Assembly: GCF_000020725.1 (NCBI RefSeq)
Contig: NC_011146.1
Location: forward strand, 3,223,501 to 3,287,500
Direction: 5' to 3'
Length of the DNA: 64,000 nt
From: Citrifermentans bemidjiense Bem
GTDB lineage: Bacteria; Desulfobacterota; Desulfuromonadia; Geobacterales; Geobacteraceae
Shown here: positions 1 through 7,933 of the stretch, one piece after another
How positions within the stretch are numbered: the stretch's first letter is position 1
Layout of the letters: every line of letters begins with the position of its first letter
Notes under the pieces: generated by a model
The model's database searches: none
What the model was told of the DNA's origin: nothing
Seen by the model: the letters and a program-made list of their open reading frames with translations, nothing else
Program-made: the position numbers and the translations under genes

Positions 1-425
1 TCATGCCGGAGGTGACCACCATGGTCTGCTTCCAGGTGGTCGGCGCGGATCTTACCGTCGCCATGGCGGCGCAGGCCGGGCAGTTGGAGCTGAACGTCAT
101 GATGCCGGTCATCGCCTTCAACACGCTCTTCTCCCTGGAGATACTGAAGAACGTGGTGCATCAGTTCACCACCTTGTGCGTCGCCGGCATCAGCGCCAAC
201 GAGGAGCACTGCCGCAACTACCTGGACCAGTCGGTCGGGCTTGCCACCGTGCTCGCGCCGAGCATCGGCTACGCCGCGGCGGCAGAGGTCGCCAAGGAGT
301 CGGCCCGGACCGGGAAGAGCATTAGGCAGGTGATACTGGAAAGCGGCATACTGACCGAGGCGGAACTGGACCAGGTGCTGGCCCCCTTCCCGCTCACTAC
401 TCCGGGCGTGCATGGCAAGGGTTGA
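1..425 (+). CDS. aspA: aspartate ammonia-lyase, C-terminal part (5' truncated by window)
   Basis: C-terminal about 141 residues of a fumarase/aspartase-superfamily lyase; the frame is open at the left edge, so the gene starts outside the window. The sequence opens just after the mobile catalytic loop (the MPEV.. stretch follows the family's KVNP) and carries the AspA-like segments AAQAGQLELNVMMPVI and the closing helix TGKSIRQVILESGILTEAEL. AspA deaminates L-aspartate reversibly to fumarate and ammonia in the cytosol, feeding the TCA cycle. The wording of the AGQLELNV helix fits aspartase better than fumarase C, which usually has ASGNFELNV. Followed by a long G-rich repeat rather than another gene. 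Confidence 0.85.
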   Translation, partial: MPEVTTMVCFQVVGADLTVAMAAQAGQLELNVMMPVIAFNTLFSLEILKNVVHQFTTLCVAGISANEEHCRNYLDQSVGLATVLAPSIGYAAAAEVAKESARTGKSIRQVILESGILTEAELDQVLAPFPLTTPGVHGKG

Positions 426-429
426 CCTT

Positions 430-584
430 AGTCCCCCCCTCCCTTGACGGGCCTGCGCGCCGGAGCGCTACGGCTCGCGAAGGCGGGAGGGGGTCGGGGG
501 GTGGGTGAAGCTGCCAACGTAGTCGCATATGGCGCCTTCCCCCCCCACCCCAACCCTCCCCCGCAAGGGGGGAGGGGGTTTGAT
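430..584. repeat. composite G/C-rich palindromic intergenic repeat
   Basis: The first half pairs a CCCCCCCTCCC arm (432-443) with GGGAGGGGG (485-493) around a loop holding small GC hairpins. The second half has CCCTCCCCC (555-563) facing GGGGGGAGGGGG (566-578). It belongs to the dispersed family also seen near 7.7, 9.2, 16.9, 25.9, 35.0, 39.3, 41.3 and 45.3 kb. It fills most of the 421-682 gap after aspA and may act as a terminator or REP-like element. No coding potential was seen here. Confidence 0.75.
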
Positions 585-615
585 TAAGACGCTCTCCGAA
601 ACTTTCACACCATTC

Positions 616-643
616 TTTGCATTTATCGTAAAAATCTTATAGA
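616..643 (+). promoter_or_regulatory. sigma-70-like promoter for the NifU-domain gene
   Basis: TTTGCA at 616-621 and TATAGA at 638-643 with a 16-base spacer, about 40 bases before the start codon at 683. A strong GGAGGAG ribosome-binding site lies just upstream of that start. Judged by eye only. Confidence 0.4.
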
Positions 644-682
644 CTCGTCCCTGTTGCTAACCCAGACCAATTGGAGGAGTAA

Positions 683-904
683 ATGACTGAAGAAGTAAAA
701 GCGATATTGGAACAAATCCGTCCCGCACTGCAGGCAGACGGCGGCGACGTGGAACTTGTTGAAGTAACGGACGACGGCATTGTCAAAGTACGCCTCGTCG
801 GCGCTTGCGGCCACTGCCCCATGTCCACCATGACTCTCAAGATGGGGATCGAAAGAACCATCAAGGAGAAGGTCCCCGGTATCAAGGAAGTCGTCGCGGT
901 ATAG
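683..904 (+). CDS. NifU C-terminal-domain iron-sulfur scaffold protein
   Basis: This 73-residue protein consists only of the NifU C-terminal (Nfu) domain. It has the [11 protein letters not shown] opening and the Cys-x2-Cys pair in GACGHCPMS (around residues 41-44), which in this family binds a transient [4Fe-4S] cluster for delivery to apoproteins. Single-domain Nfu proteins of 70-80 residues are common in anaerobes, so the length is normal. A GGAGGAG ribosome-binding site precedes the ATG. It is monocistronic: repeats lie upstream and a hairpin (934-973) downstream. Confidence 0.9.
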   Translation: MTEEVKAILEQIRPALQADGGDVELVEVTDDGIVKVRLVGACGHCPMSTMTLKMGIERTIKEKVPGIKEVVAV

Positions 905-933
905 CCGACCGACTCCTTCAGTCCGCAGTACCT

Positions 934-973
934 GAAGCGCGGAAGTAATGCCATGACGTTATTTCCGCGCTTC
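934..973 (+). terminator. stem-loop after the NifU-domain gene
   Basis: A 15-base arm starting GAAGCGCGGAAG (934-948) pairs with TTATTTCCGCGCTTC (959-973) with one mismatch and a 10-base loop. T-rich sequence follows (TTCGCTTAAAG). Likely a transcription terminator separating this gene from the cardiolipin synthase gene. Confidence 0.6.
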
Positions 974-1003
974 TTCGCTTAAAGAAAGGCAGGCTCGCTA
1001 AAG

Positions 1004-2191
1004 ATGATCAGGATGCGGCGTAAAAGAAAGCAGTTGCTGTTCCAGACCAAGAAGTTCTTCGACTTCTTCAGGAGGAACACGGAGGCTGTTTCCTTTGCGG
1101 GCAACCGCGCCACGCTGTTTCGTTACGGCTCCGACTTTTTTCCCGCCCTTTTCGATGCGATCCCAAAAGCCACCACCAGCATCTGCCTTGAGTTCTACAC
1201 GGTCGCAGACGACGAGACCGGGCGCCTGATGGCGGACGCACTCATGGCCGCTGCCGCCCGCGGGGTCCGGGTTTACCTCCTGTACGACTACATCGGATGT
1301 TTCGACACACCCGCCGCCTTCTTCAAGAGGCTCTCCAAAGGGGGGGTGTGCTGCCGTGCCTTCAATCCTCCTCCGTTTCGCAAAGGAATCGCCTGGTTCG
1401 ACAAGAGGGACCACAGAAAGCTCGCGGTCATGGACGGCTGGCGCGTCTTCACCGGCGGCATGAACATCGCCAACGTCTACTCCGGTCTCGGGAAGAAGCG
1501 GACCAAGTGGCGCGACGTCGGCCTCAAGATCGAGGGCGAAGTCGGGCTGGAACTTTTGAGGCTGTTCCAGGAGACCTGGACCGGCGAATGCGGCACTCCC
1601 CCCATCGGCTGCGATCCCGGCCCCCCGCCGGATATCGTCGGGGACGCGAACGTCATGGTCATCAACGGCGGCCCCCACCACGAACGGAGCTTCATCAGGA
1701 GCGCCTTCCGACTCGCCATAGCCGGCGCCTCGGAGAGCGTCACCATAGCCAGTCCCTACTTCGTCCCCGGCCCCCGTGTGATCCGCTCGCTTTTGCGGGC
1801 GGCGGGGCGCGGCGTGAGGGTGCGGCTCCTTTTGCCGCACAAAAGCGACGTCCCCCTGGTGCGCCTGGTCAGCAGAACCTATTACGCGCAACTGTTGCGA
1901 AACGGGATCGAGATTTGCGAGATGAACAGCGCGGTCCTGCACGCGAAGGTGCTGCTCATCGACGGCAACTGGACCATGGTCGGCTCCGCCAACATGGACC
2001 TCAGGAGTTTCCACCGCAACTACGAGTTGAACGTGGTCGTGGATAGCCAGATCTTCGGCGCGCAGGTGGAGCAGATGCTGGAATTCGACCTGGCTGGCGC
2101 CCGCCGCATCGTCCTGCACGAGCACGAGAGGCGGGGATGGTCGATCCGTTTCCTGGAGCGGCTCTTCAGCCCCGTCGCCTGGTTTTTGTAA
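1004..2191 (+). CDS. cardiolipin synthase / phospholipase D-family protein
   Basis: A 395-residue protein with two HxKxxxxD phospholipase-D motifs: HRKLAVMD starting at His137 and HAKVLLID starting at His313, each followed by the usual G(G/S)xN stretch (GGMN, GSANMD). Two HKD motifs form one active site that joins phosphatidyl groups to make cardiolipin at the inner membrane. There are no N-terminal membrane helices, only a basic start rich in Arg and Lys, so it resembles ClsB-type rather than ClsA-type synthases. The ribosome-binding site is weak (AAAGGCAGG region). It sits 30 bases before mutS2, possibly co-transcribed. Another PLD-family transphosphatidylase activity cannot be excluded. 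Confidence 0.85.
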   Translation: MIRMRRKRKQLLFQTKKFFDFFRRNTEAVSFAGNRATLFRYGSDFFPALFDAIPKATTSICLEFYTVADDETGRLMADALMAAAARGVRVYLLYDYIGCFDTPAAFFKRLSKGGVCCRAFNPPPFRKGIAWFDKRDHRKLAVMDGWRVFTGGMNIANVYSGLGKKRTKWRDVGLKIEGEVGLELLRLFQETWTGECGTPPIGCDPGPPPDIVGDANVMVINGGPHHERSFIRSAFRLAIAGASESVTIASPYFVPGPRVIRSLLRAAGRGVRVRLLLPHKSDVPLVRLVSRTYYAQLLRNGIEICEMNSAVLHAKVLLIDGNWTMVGSANMDLRSFHRNYELNVVVDSQIFGAQVEQMLEFDLAGARRIVLHEHERRGWSIRFLERLFSPVAWFL

Positions 2192-2221
2192 AACCTTCTA
2201 CTACCCTCCGGAGTTAATTTA

Positions 2222-4573
2222 ATGATCAGCACCGATACACTCAAGCGGCTGGAGTTCGACAAGATCCTCGACACGGTCGCTTCTTATGCACACTGCGACG
2301 CCTCTCACTTTGGGGCGCTGTCCATAACACCCCTTTCGGCACGTGACGAGATCGAACTCCGCCTGGGGCTCGTCGATGAGGTGCGCAAGCTCACCCGGTT
2401 CGGCATCAGCCTCAAGCTCTCGGAGTTCGAGGACATCACCCCCCAGGTCAGAGCGGTCCGCCCGACCGGCGCGGTGATCTCGCCGCTTGAGTTGCAGCGC
2501 TTCATCCCGACGCTGCGCGTAATGAGCGCCATCTCCGCACAGCTCGGTTTCCGCACCGACGTGCCGCTCCTCACCTCGCAAGCGGGCTCCATCACCGGAT
2601 TCCCGGACCTCTTGAATCCACTGGAACACACGGTGAACGAGGAAGGTGAGATCCTCGACACCGCTTCCAGGCTCCTGGCCGACATCCGCGGCCGCAAGAA
2701 GGGGTTCACCGCCCGCATCAAGAAAAGGCTGGAGGAGATCGTCCGGGAGCGGCATACCGCCATCTTCCTGCAGGACGACTTCATCACCCAGAGGTCCGGG
2801 CGCTGGGTCATCCCGGTGCGCATGGACTCGAAGGGGATGGTCCCGGGCGTCGTGCACGACGTCTCCAACTCGGGCGAGACAGCCTTCATGGAGCCCTTGG
2901 AGATCATCGGGCTCGCCAACGAGCTGGAGAACCTGGTCGCCGACGAGAGGGCCGAGGAGATCAGGATCGTCAGGCAGATCTGCAACTGGATCAGGGAGGA
3001 CGCGGAACAGATCCTGGAGCAGTTCGAGGCTCTGGTGCGCCTGGACATCCTCAACTGCATCGCCACCCTGAGCGACAAGCTCAGGAGCGAGACGCCGGTC
3101 ATCTCGCCTACCCCCGCCATACTGCTCAAGTCGGCACGCCACCCTATCCTCACCCTGATGGGTAAGGAGGTGGTCCCCCTCGACCTGGAGCTCGCCGCCG
3201 ACAACCGGGTCATGGTGGTCACCGGCCCCAACACCGGCGGCAAGACCATCGCCATCAAGAGCGCGGGTCTCCTCTGCGTCATGGCCCTTTGCGGCATGCC
3301 GGTCCCGGCGCTTCCCGGCACTGTGCTCCCCTTGGTGGAAAGCATCCTGGTCGACATCGGGGACGAACAGTCCATAGAGGAAAGCCTCTCCACCTTCTCC
3401 GCCCACATCTTCAAGATCTCCAGCATCATCGAGGAGGCAGGACAAGGCGCGCTGGTGCTTCTGGACGAACTGGGGACCGGCACCGAGCCGGGCCAGGGCG
3501 CGGCCATCGCCTGCGCGGTCCTCAAGGAGCTGCAGAACAAGGGGGCGCTGGTGGTCGCCACCACGCACCTCACCGAGATCATCGGCTTCGTGCAGCGCGA
3601 GGAGGGGATGGTGAACGCCGCCATGGCCTTCGACCGCGATAAGCTGGCGCCGCTCTACCGGCTCGTGGTCGGCGAACCGGGAGAATCGCACGCTCTCGAA
3701 ATAGCCAGCCGCTACGGCCTGCCCGATCGCGTGGTGCGCTTCGCCCGGGGGATGCTCGGGACCATGGAGGCCGACTTCCATTCCCTTTTGCGCGACCTCA
3801 AGGGAAAGCGGGCTCAACTGGAGCGCGCCCTGGCGGATATGGCAGAAAGAGAGGAAAAGGTGGCCTTCGCCGAGCGGAACCTGGTGGACCGCAGGGATGA
3901 GGCGGCCCAGTTGGTAAAGGACGCCAAGGAAAAGGGGTTATTGGAAGCGCAGCAGATTATCTGGAAGGCAAAGCGCGAGGTGGCGACCCTTCTGGACGAG
4001 GCCAAGCGCGAGAAGACCAAGACGCGGGAGGCGAAGGAAAAGCTCGACCAGGCAGCGAACGAGTTGGAGCAGGCGCTGGAAGAGTTGCACCCCGAGGAGA
4101 ACGTGGACCCGGAGAAGGTGTCGGTGGGGGACGTACTTTTCGTCAAGCCGCTCAACTGCGACGCCACCATCCTCGCCATCGATACGCGCTCCGGCAAGGC
4201 GCGGGTCCGTGCCGGGAGCATGGAAATGGAGGTGCAGGTCAATTCGTTGCTAAAGCCCAAGGGCAAAGAGCCGAAGAAGGTACAGAAGCGGCGCGAAAAG
4301 CAGCAGGCCCAAGAGCAGGAGCGCGCCGAGCCGGCCTCCACCATCAACCTTCTCGGGATGCGCGTGGAGGAGGCGGTCGGCGTTTTAGAACCGTTCCTGA
4401 ACCACGCCGCGCTGGACCGGATCCCGGAAGTGCACATCGTGCACGGCAAGGGAACCGGCGCCCTGATGAAGGGGGTGCGGAGCTACTTGGCCGACCACCC
4501 GCTGGTTGCCTCCTTCCGCACCGGCGAGCGCTACGAAGGGGGCGATGGGGTGACGGTGGTGACCCTGCGCTGA
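2222..4573 (+). CDS. mutS2: endonuclease MutS2
   Basis: At 783 residues this has the MutS2 architecture. It lacks the MutS mismatch-recognition domains. It has the core/lever region, then an ABC-type ATPase with Walker A GPNTGGKT (about 335-342), signature region ESLSTFSAHI and Walker B ALVLLDELGTGTEPG. A long charged coiled coil (about 520-640) follows, and a C-terminal Smr nuclease domain with HIVHGKGTGAL (about 740). MutS2 suppresses homologous recombination and has been linked to rescue of collided ribosomes. The first Smr motif, usually LDLRG, reads INLLG here. A ribosome-binding site GGAG lies 8 bases before the ATG. Confidence 0.95.
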   Translation: MISTDTLKRLEFDKILDTVASYAHCDASHFGALSITPLSARDEIELRLGLVDEVRKLTRFGISLKLSEFEDITPQVRAVRPTGAVISPLELQRFIPTLRVMSAISAQLGFRTDVPLLTSQAGSITGFPDLLNPLEHTVNEEGEILDTASRLLADIRGRKKGFTARIKKRLEEIVRERHTAIFLQDDFITQRSGRWVIPVRMDSKGMVPGVVHDVSNSGETAFMEPLEIIGLANELENLVADERAEEIRIVRQICNWIREDAEQILEQFEALVRLDILNCIATLSDKLRSETPVISPTPAILLKSARHPILTLMGKEVVPLDLELAADNRVMVVTGPNTGGKTIAIKSAGLLCVMALCGMPVPALPGTVLPLVESILVDIGDEQSIEESLSTFSAHIFKISSIIEEAGQGALVLLDELGTGTEPGQGAAIACAVLKELQNKGALVVATTHLTEIIGFVQREEGMVNAAMAFDRDKLAPLYRLVVGEPGESHALEIASRYGLPDRVVRFARGMLGTMEADFHSLLRDLKGKRAQLERALADMAEREEKVAFAERNLVDRRDEAAQLVKDAKEKGLLEAQQIIWKAKREVATLLDEAKREKTKTREAKEKLDQAANELEQALEELHPEENVDPEKVSVGDVLFVKPLNCDATILAIDTRSGKARVRAGSMEMEVQVNSLLKPKGKEPKKVQKRREKQQAQEQERAEPASTINLLGMRVEEAVGVLEPFLNHAALDRIPEVHIVHGKGTGALMKGVRSYLADHPLVASFRTGERYEGGDGVTVVTLR

Positions 4574-4619
4574 CGATGGACGGTAAGACCTTTATGCACT
4601 AACGACCTCGGAGGTCATG

Positions 4620-5540
4620 ATGATCATCTCCACGATAGCGGCCTTGTCTGACAACAGGGTGATAGGCGCAGACGGAGGGCTCCCTTGGGATATCCCCTCG
4701 GACCTCACTCGCTTTCGGTCCATCACCATGGGGCATACCGTCATCATGGGGAGAAAGACCTACGAGTCGATAGGGCATCCGCTTTTGGGGCGCCGCAACA
4801 TCGTGCTCACCAGGAAGGGGTCGCAGATAGAGGGGTGCGAGATCGCCCGCAACGTCCCGGCTGCAATCGCAGCAGCTGAAGGCGAGGAGGAGGTCTTCAT
4901 CTGCGGCGGCGGCGAAGTCTTTCAGGAGGCGCTGCCGCTTTGCCAGCGGCTCTATCTCACCGTCGTCCACGGCAACTACCGGGGGGATGCCTTCTTGCCC
5001 GAACTTCCCGAGGGGTTCGTGGAGCTGCACCGGGAGGAATTCCCCGACACCACCCCGCCTTCGAGCTTCGTGGTGCTGGAGAAGGTGGAGCGGGTCGAGA
5101 CGGGGGCGGACGCCGAACAGTTGCGCCGCAAGGGACGGGAGGCGCTGAACCGCCAGCTCTACTTCCTGGCCCGGCGCTGTTTCGAACAGGCGCAGGCACT
5201 GGAGGAAAACCCGGAAACCGCGTCAGATCTCGCCTACAGTCTGATCAAAAGCGGCGCTACAGGGCGCCAGGCACGGGACATGGCGGAAAGGGCGCTGCTG
5301 CAACAGCCGAAAAATCTCCGCATACTCCTCAATGCAGGGAGGGTACTCATCCTCTCCGGCGAGAAGAGCAAAGGTCTCGACACGCTGCGCAGGGGTGTGC
5401 AGGCGGGAGGCGGCCCGGAGTTTGTTGCCGAGCTCGCGCGCTGCGGCACCAGAAAGCTGCAGCCCATCAAAAGCCTGCCGAGGAGCCACCCGCTGAACCG
5501 GTACCTGGGCCTATTGCTGCACCGGATGAACCTCAAGTAG
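4620..5540 (+). CDS. folA: dihydrofolate reductase with C-terminal TPR-like extension
   Basis: Residues 1 to about 158 are a complete DHFR: IAALSDNRVIGADGGLPW, the HTVIMGRKTYESIG NADPH site, FICGGGEVFQEAL and a C-terminal FVVLEK strand. It reduces dihydrofolate to tetrahydrofolate. About 145 extra residues follow, predicted helical, with TPR-like spacing (AREALNRQLYFLARRCFEQAQALEE is one such helix pair in shortened form, then ASDLAYSLIKSG and NLRILLNAGRVLILSG). This roughly doubles the normal 160-residue length. Two ATGs are adjacent. The second (4620) is preferred because the GGAGG at 4610-4614 then lies 5 bases away rather than 2. The tail has no assigned role and may mediate protein contact. 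Confidence 0.88.
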   Translation: MIISTIAALSDNRVIGADGGLPWDIPSDLTRFRSITMGHTVIMGRKTYESIGHPLLGRRNIVLTRKGSQIEGCEIARNVPAAIAAAEGEEEVFICGGGEVFQEALPLCQRLYLTVVHGNYRGDAFLPELPEGFVELHREEFPDTTPPSSFVVLEKVERVETGADAEQLRRKGREALNRQLYFLARRCFEQAQALEENPETASDLAYSLIKSGATGRQARDMAERALLQQPKNLRILLNAGRVLILSGEKSKGLDTLRRGVQAGGGPEFVAELARCGTRKLQPIKSLPRSHPLNRYLGLLLHRMNLK

Positions 5541-5603
5541 GGGCTCTCTCCCCCACCCTCCTCACCGCTTGACTTGATCCGGCGGCCGATGTACCTTCGA
5601 CCG

Positions 5604-6242
5604 ATGCGAAAAACCGAGGCAGAGGCCATAGTGCTCCGCTTCACCGACTTCGGTGAGGCCGACCGGATCGTCACCTTCTTCACCCTGGAACAGGGGAAGC
5701 TGCAAGGGGTGGCGCGCGGGGCCAAGCGCAGCAAGAAGCGCTTCGCCGGAGCCTTGGAGCAGTTCGCGCACCTGAAGCTCCAGCTGCAGCAGGGAAACAG
5801 CCTCGCCACCCTCTCCTCAGCCGACATCGTCAGCATCTTCCCCGGAATCCGCGGGGACCTCGTCAAGATCGGATGCGCCGCCTATGCCTGCGAACTGGTG
5901 GAGCGGCTCACCCCCGACGAGGAGCCCGCCCCCCGCCTGTTCCGCCTCTTGTACTGCTACCTGGAAAGGCTGAACGAGGCCCCCCCCTCCCCTTCGGACC
6001 GCCGCTTCTTCGCCGTCAATCTCCTCAAGATCCTGGGCTACCAGCCCGACCTGCAGGTGAGGGGAATCTCCGAACAGACCGCCCGCCTACTTGCGCTCGC
6101 CATGCAGACCGGGCGCTTCGGCGCCATATCCTTCCCCGAGCCGGAGCTTCGGGAAGCGGACCTCCTTTTGAACCCCGCCATCGACCTGCACCTGGACCGG
6201 GAACTCAGGTCCCTCGCCTTCCTCAAGGAGGTCGGCGGGTAG
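5604..6242 (+). CDS. recO: DNA repair protein RecO
   Basis: RecO anneals single-stranded DNA and, with RecR/RecF, loads RecA in recombinational repair. The N-terminal OB fold is clear: [20 protein letters not shown], then [18 protein letters not shown]. The helical C-terminal half contains [16 protein letters not shown]. The zinc-binding cysteine cluster found in many RecO proteins at this point is missing; only a short link leads to the last helices. The frame is open from a TTG at 5574, but the family normally begins a few residues before EAIVLR, so the ATG at 5604 (about 212 residues) is preferred. The ATG at 5589 is an alternative. Confidence 0.85.
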   Translation: MRKTEAEAIVLRFTDFGEADRIVTFFTLEQGKLQGVARGAKRSKKRFAGALEQFAHLKLQLQQGNSLATLSSADIVSIFPGIRGDLVKIGCAAYACELVERLTPDEEPAPRLFRLLYCYLERLNEAPPSPSDRRFFAVNLLKILGYQPDLQVRGISEQTARLLALAMQTGRFGAISFPEPELREADLLLNPAIDLHLDRELRSLAFLKEVGG

Positions 6243-6297
6243 CCGAACCCCTCCAAATTTGTTGACCGGCGCGACGGATGAAGGTACTATCCGACGG

Positions 6298-6339
6298 CTG
6301 TACCGTAACTCCCGACTGCCGTCGGGGCTTGCGGTACAG
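6298..6339 (+). other. two-tier stem-loop upstream of dnaB
   Basis: An outer stem pairs CTGTACCG (6298-6305) with CGGTACAG (6332-6339) and an inner stem pairs CCCGAC (6311-6316) with GTCGGG (6321-6326). There is no T-run, so it is not a classical terminator. It lies 30 bases before the dnaB start and could be a leader structure or a protein-binding site. Confidence 0.45.
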
Positions 6340-6368
6340 GTTAGGGTTACTGTCACTTAGAGGTCTGC

Positions 6369-7718
6369 ATGAACGCAACGGACATGAGAAAGCTGCCACC
6401 GCAGAGCATTGAGGCGGAGATGTCCATCCTGGGCGGGATCCTGGTGGATAACGAGGCGATCAACCGCGTCCTCGAAATCCTGGTGCCGGACGATATGTAC
6501 CGGGAAAGCCACAGGAAGATCCTGCGCGCCATGATCGATTTGAACGAGCGCGGGGAGCCTTGCGACCTGATCACCATGACCACCATCCTCAAGAAAAAAG
6601 GTGAGCTGGAAGAGGTCGGCGGCGGGGCCTACCTGGCGACACTGGTCGACTTCGTCCCCATGGCCGCGAACATCTCCTACTACTGCAAGATCGTGAAGGA
6701 GAAGTGGCTCACCAGGAAGCTCATCTCGGCGGCAACCGACATCGTGAGCAAGGGGTTCGAGGACAAGATCGATACCGAGGAACTCCTCGACGCAGCCCAG
6801 AAGGTGATCTTCGAGATCTCGGAGAACAAGATCCGCCCCGCCTACTACCAGGTGAGCGACATCCTCAAGGACACCATCAAGAACATCGAGCTCCTCTACG
6901 AGAAAAAGGAGCTGGTGACCGGCGTCCCCACGGGCTACACGGACCTGGACAAGCTGACGGCCGGTTTTCACGCCGGCGACCTGGTCATCATCGCTGGACG
7001 CCCGGCAATGGGAAAGACCACCTTCGCCCTGAACGTGGCCCAGTACGCGGCCATCGACGCCGACAAAGCCTACCCCGCCGCCGTCTTTTCCCTGGAGATG
7101 CCCAAGGAGCAGCTGGTGGAGAGGCTCCTTTGCTCCGTGGCGAAGGTCGACCTGAGCCGACTGCGAAGCGGTCACCTGGTGGAGAACGACTGGCCCAAGC
7201 TGATCAAGGCCGGCGGCAAACTGCACGACGCGAAGATCTTCATCGACGACACCCCGTCGATCACCATCATGGAGCTCCGCTCCAAGGCGAGGCGCCTGAA
7301 GGCCGAGCACAACATCGGCCTCATCGTCATCGACTACCTGCAGCTCATGCGCGGCGGCGCCAACCCCGAAAGCCGCCAGCAGGAGATCTCGGAAATCTCC
7401 CGTTCGCTCAAGGGTCTGGCCAAGGAGTTGAGCATTCCGGTCATCGCCCTGTCGCAGCTCAACCGCGGATTGGAGCAGCGCTCCGACAAGCGCCCGATGA
7501 TGAGCGACTTGAGGGAATCCGGAGCTATCGAGCAGGACGCCGACATCATCATGTTCGTCTACCGCGAAGAGGTGTACGAGAAGGACAAAGAGGACCTCAA
7601 GGGTAAGGCTGAGGTCATCATCGGCAAGCACAGGAGCGGCCCGACCGGAACGGTTCATCTGGCCTTCCGCGGCGAGTTCACCCGCTTCGAAAACCTGAGC
7701 GGCCGGGACGATTACTAA
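6369..7718 (+). CDS. dnaB: replicative DNA helicase DnaB
   Basis: This 449-residue protein has the standard two-part DnaB layout. The N-terminal helical domain starts at PPQSIEAEMSILGGIL. The RecA-like motor contains Walker A GRPAMGKTT (about 215-223), the DnaB box FSLEMPKEQLVERL, Walker B IVIDYLQLM and the motif-4 stretch RESGAIEQDADIIMF. It unwinds the parental duplex as a hexamer at the replication fork. Length is normal and no intein or insertion is present. The weak ribosome-binding site is AGAGGT. No single-strand-binding or primase gene is adjacent. Confidence 0.97.
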   Translation: MNATDMRKLPPQSIEAEMSILGGILVDNEAINRVLEILVPDDMYRESHRKILRAMIDLNERGEPCDLITMTTILKKKGELEEVGGGAYLATLVDFVPMAANISYYCKIVKEKWLTRKLISAATDIVSKGFEDKIDTEELLDAAQKVIFEISENKIRPAYYQVSDILKDTIKNIELLYEKKELVTGVPTGYTDLDKLTAGFHAGDLVIIAGRPAMGKTTFALNVAQYAAIDADKAYPAAVFSLEMPKEQLVERLLCSVAKVDLSRLRSGHLVENDWPKLIKAGGKLHDAKIFIDDTPSITIMELRSKARRLKAEHNIGLIVIDYLQLMRGGANPESRQQEISEISRSLKGLAKELSIPVIALSQLNRGLEQRSDKRPMMSDLRESGAIEQDADIIMFVYREEVYEKDKEDLKGKAEVIIGKHRSGPTGTVHLAFRGEFTRFENLSGRDDY

Positions 7719-7737
7719 GACAACGCAGCCTCCCAAA

Positions 7738-7786
7738 AGTCCCCCCTCCACCGGCGCGCAGGCGCGTCAAGGGAGGGGGAGAACTG
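7738..7786. repeat. G/C-rich palindromic intergenic repeat
   Basis: AGTCCCCCCTCC faces GGGAGGGGGAGAACT around a GC-rich inner hairpin (GCGCGCAGGCGCG). It is similar in layout to the elements at 9225 and 41302. It lies just after dnaB and may terminate its transcript. The remaining 7787-7933 sequence before the next gene holds small hairpins such as CTTCC-AGT-GGAAG (7848-7860) and no recognised site. Confidence 0.7.
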
Positions 7787-7933
7787 TGAAAGCCTTGATG
7801 TGGGCGACGGCAGATCGCGCAATAGTTTCATGGCCGCTCCCCCCGCCTTCCAGTGGAAGTGGGGTGGAAGCGCCATGCAAGTGCGGAGGGCGACTAAGCC
7901 TCCCGCGTATTTTCAACCAAGAAAGGAAACTAA

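Noticed and set aside
2219-3817. Open frame of about 532 codons on the minus strand
   Set aside because: Antisense to mutS2, same compositional artefact.
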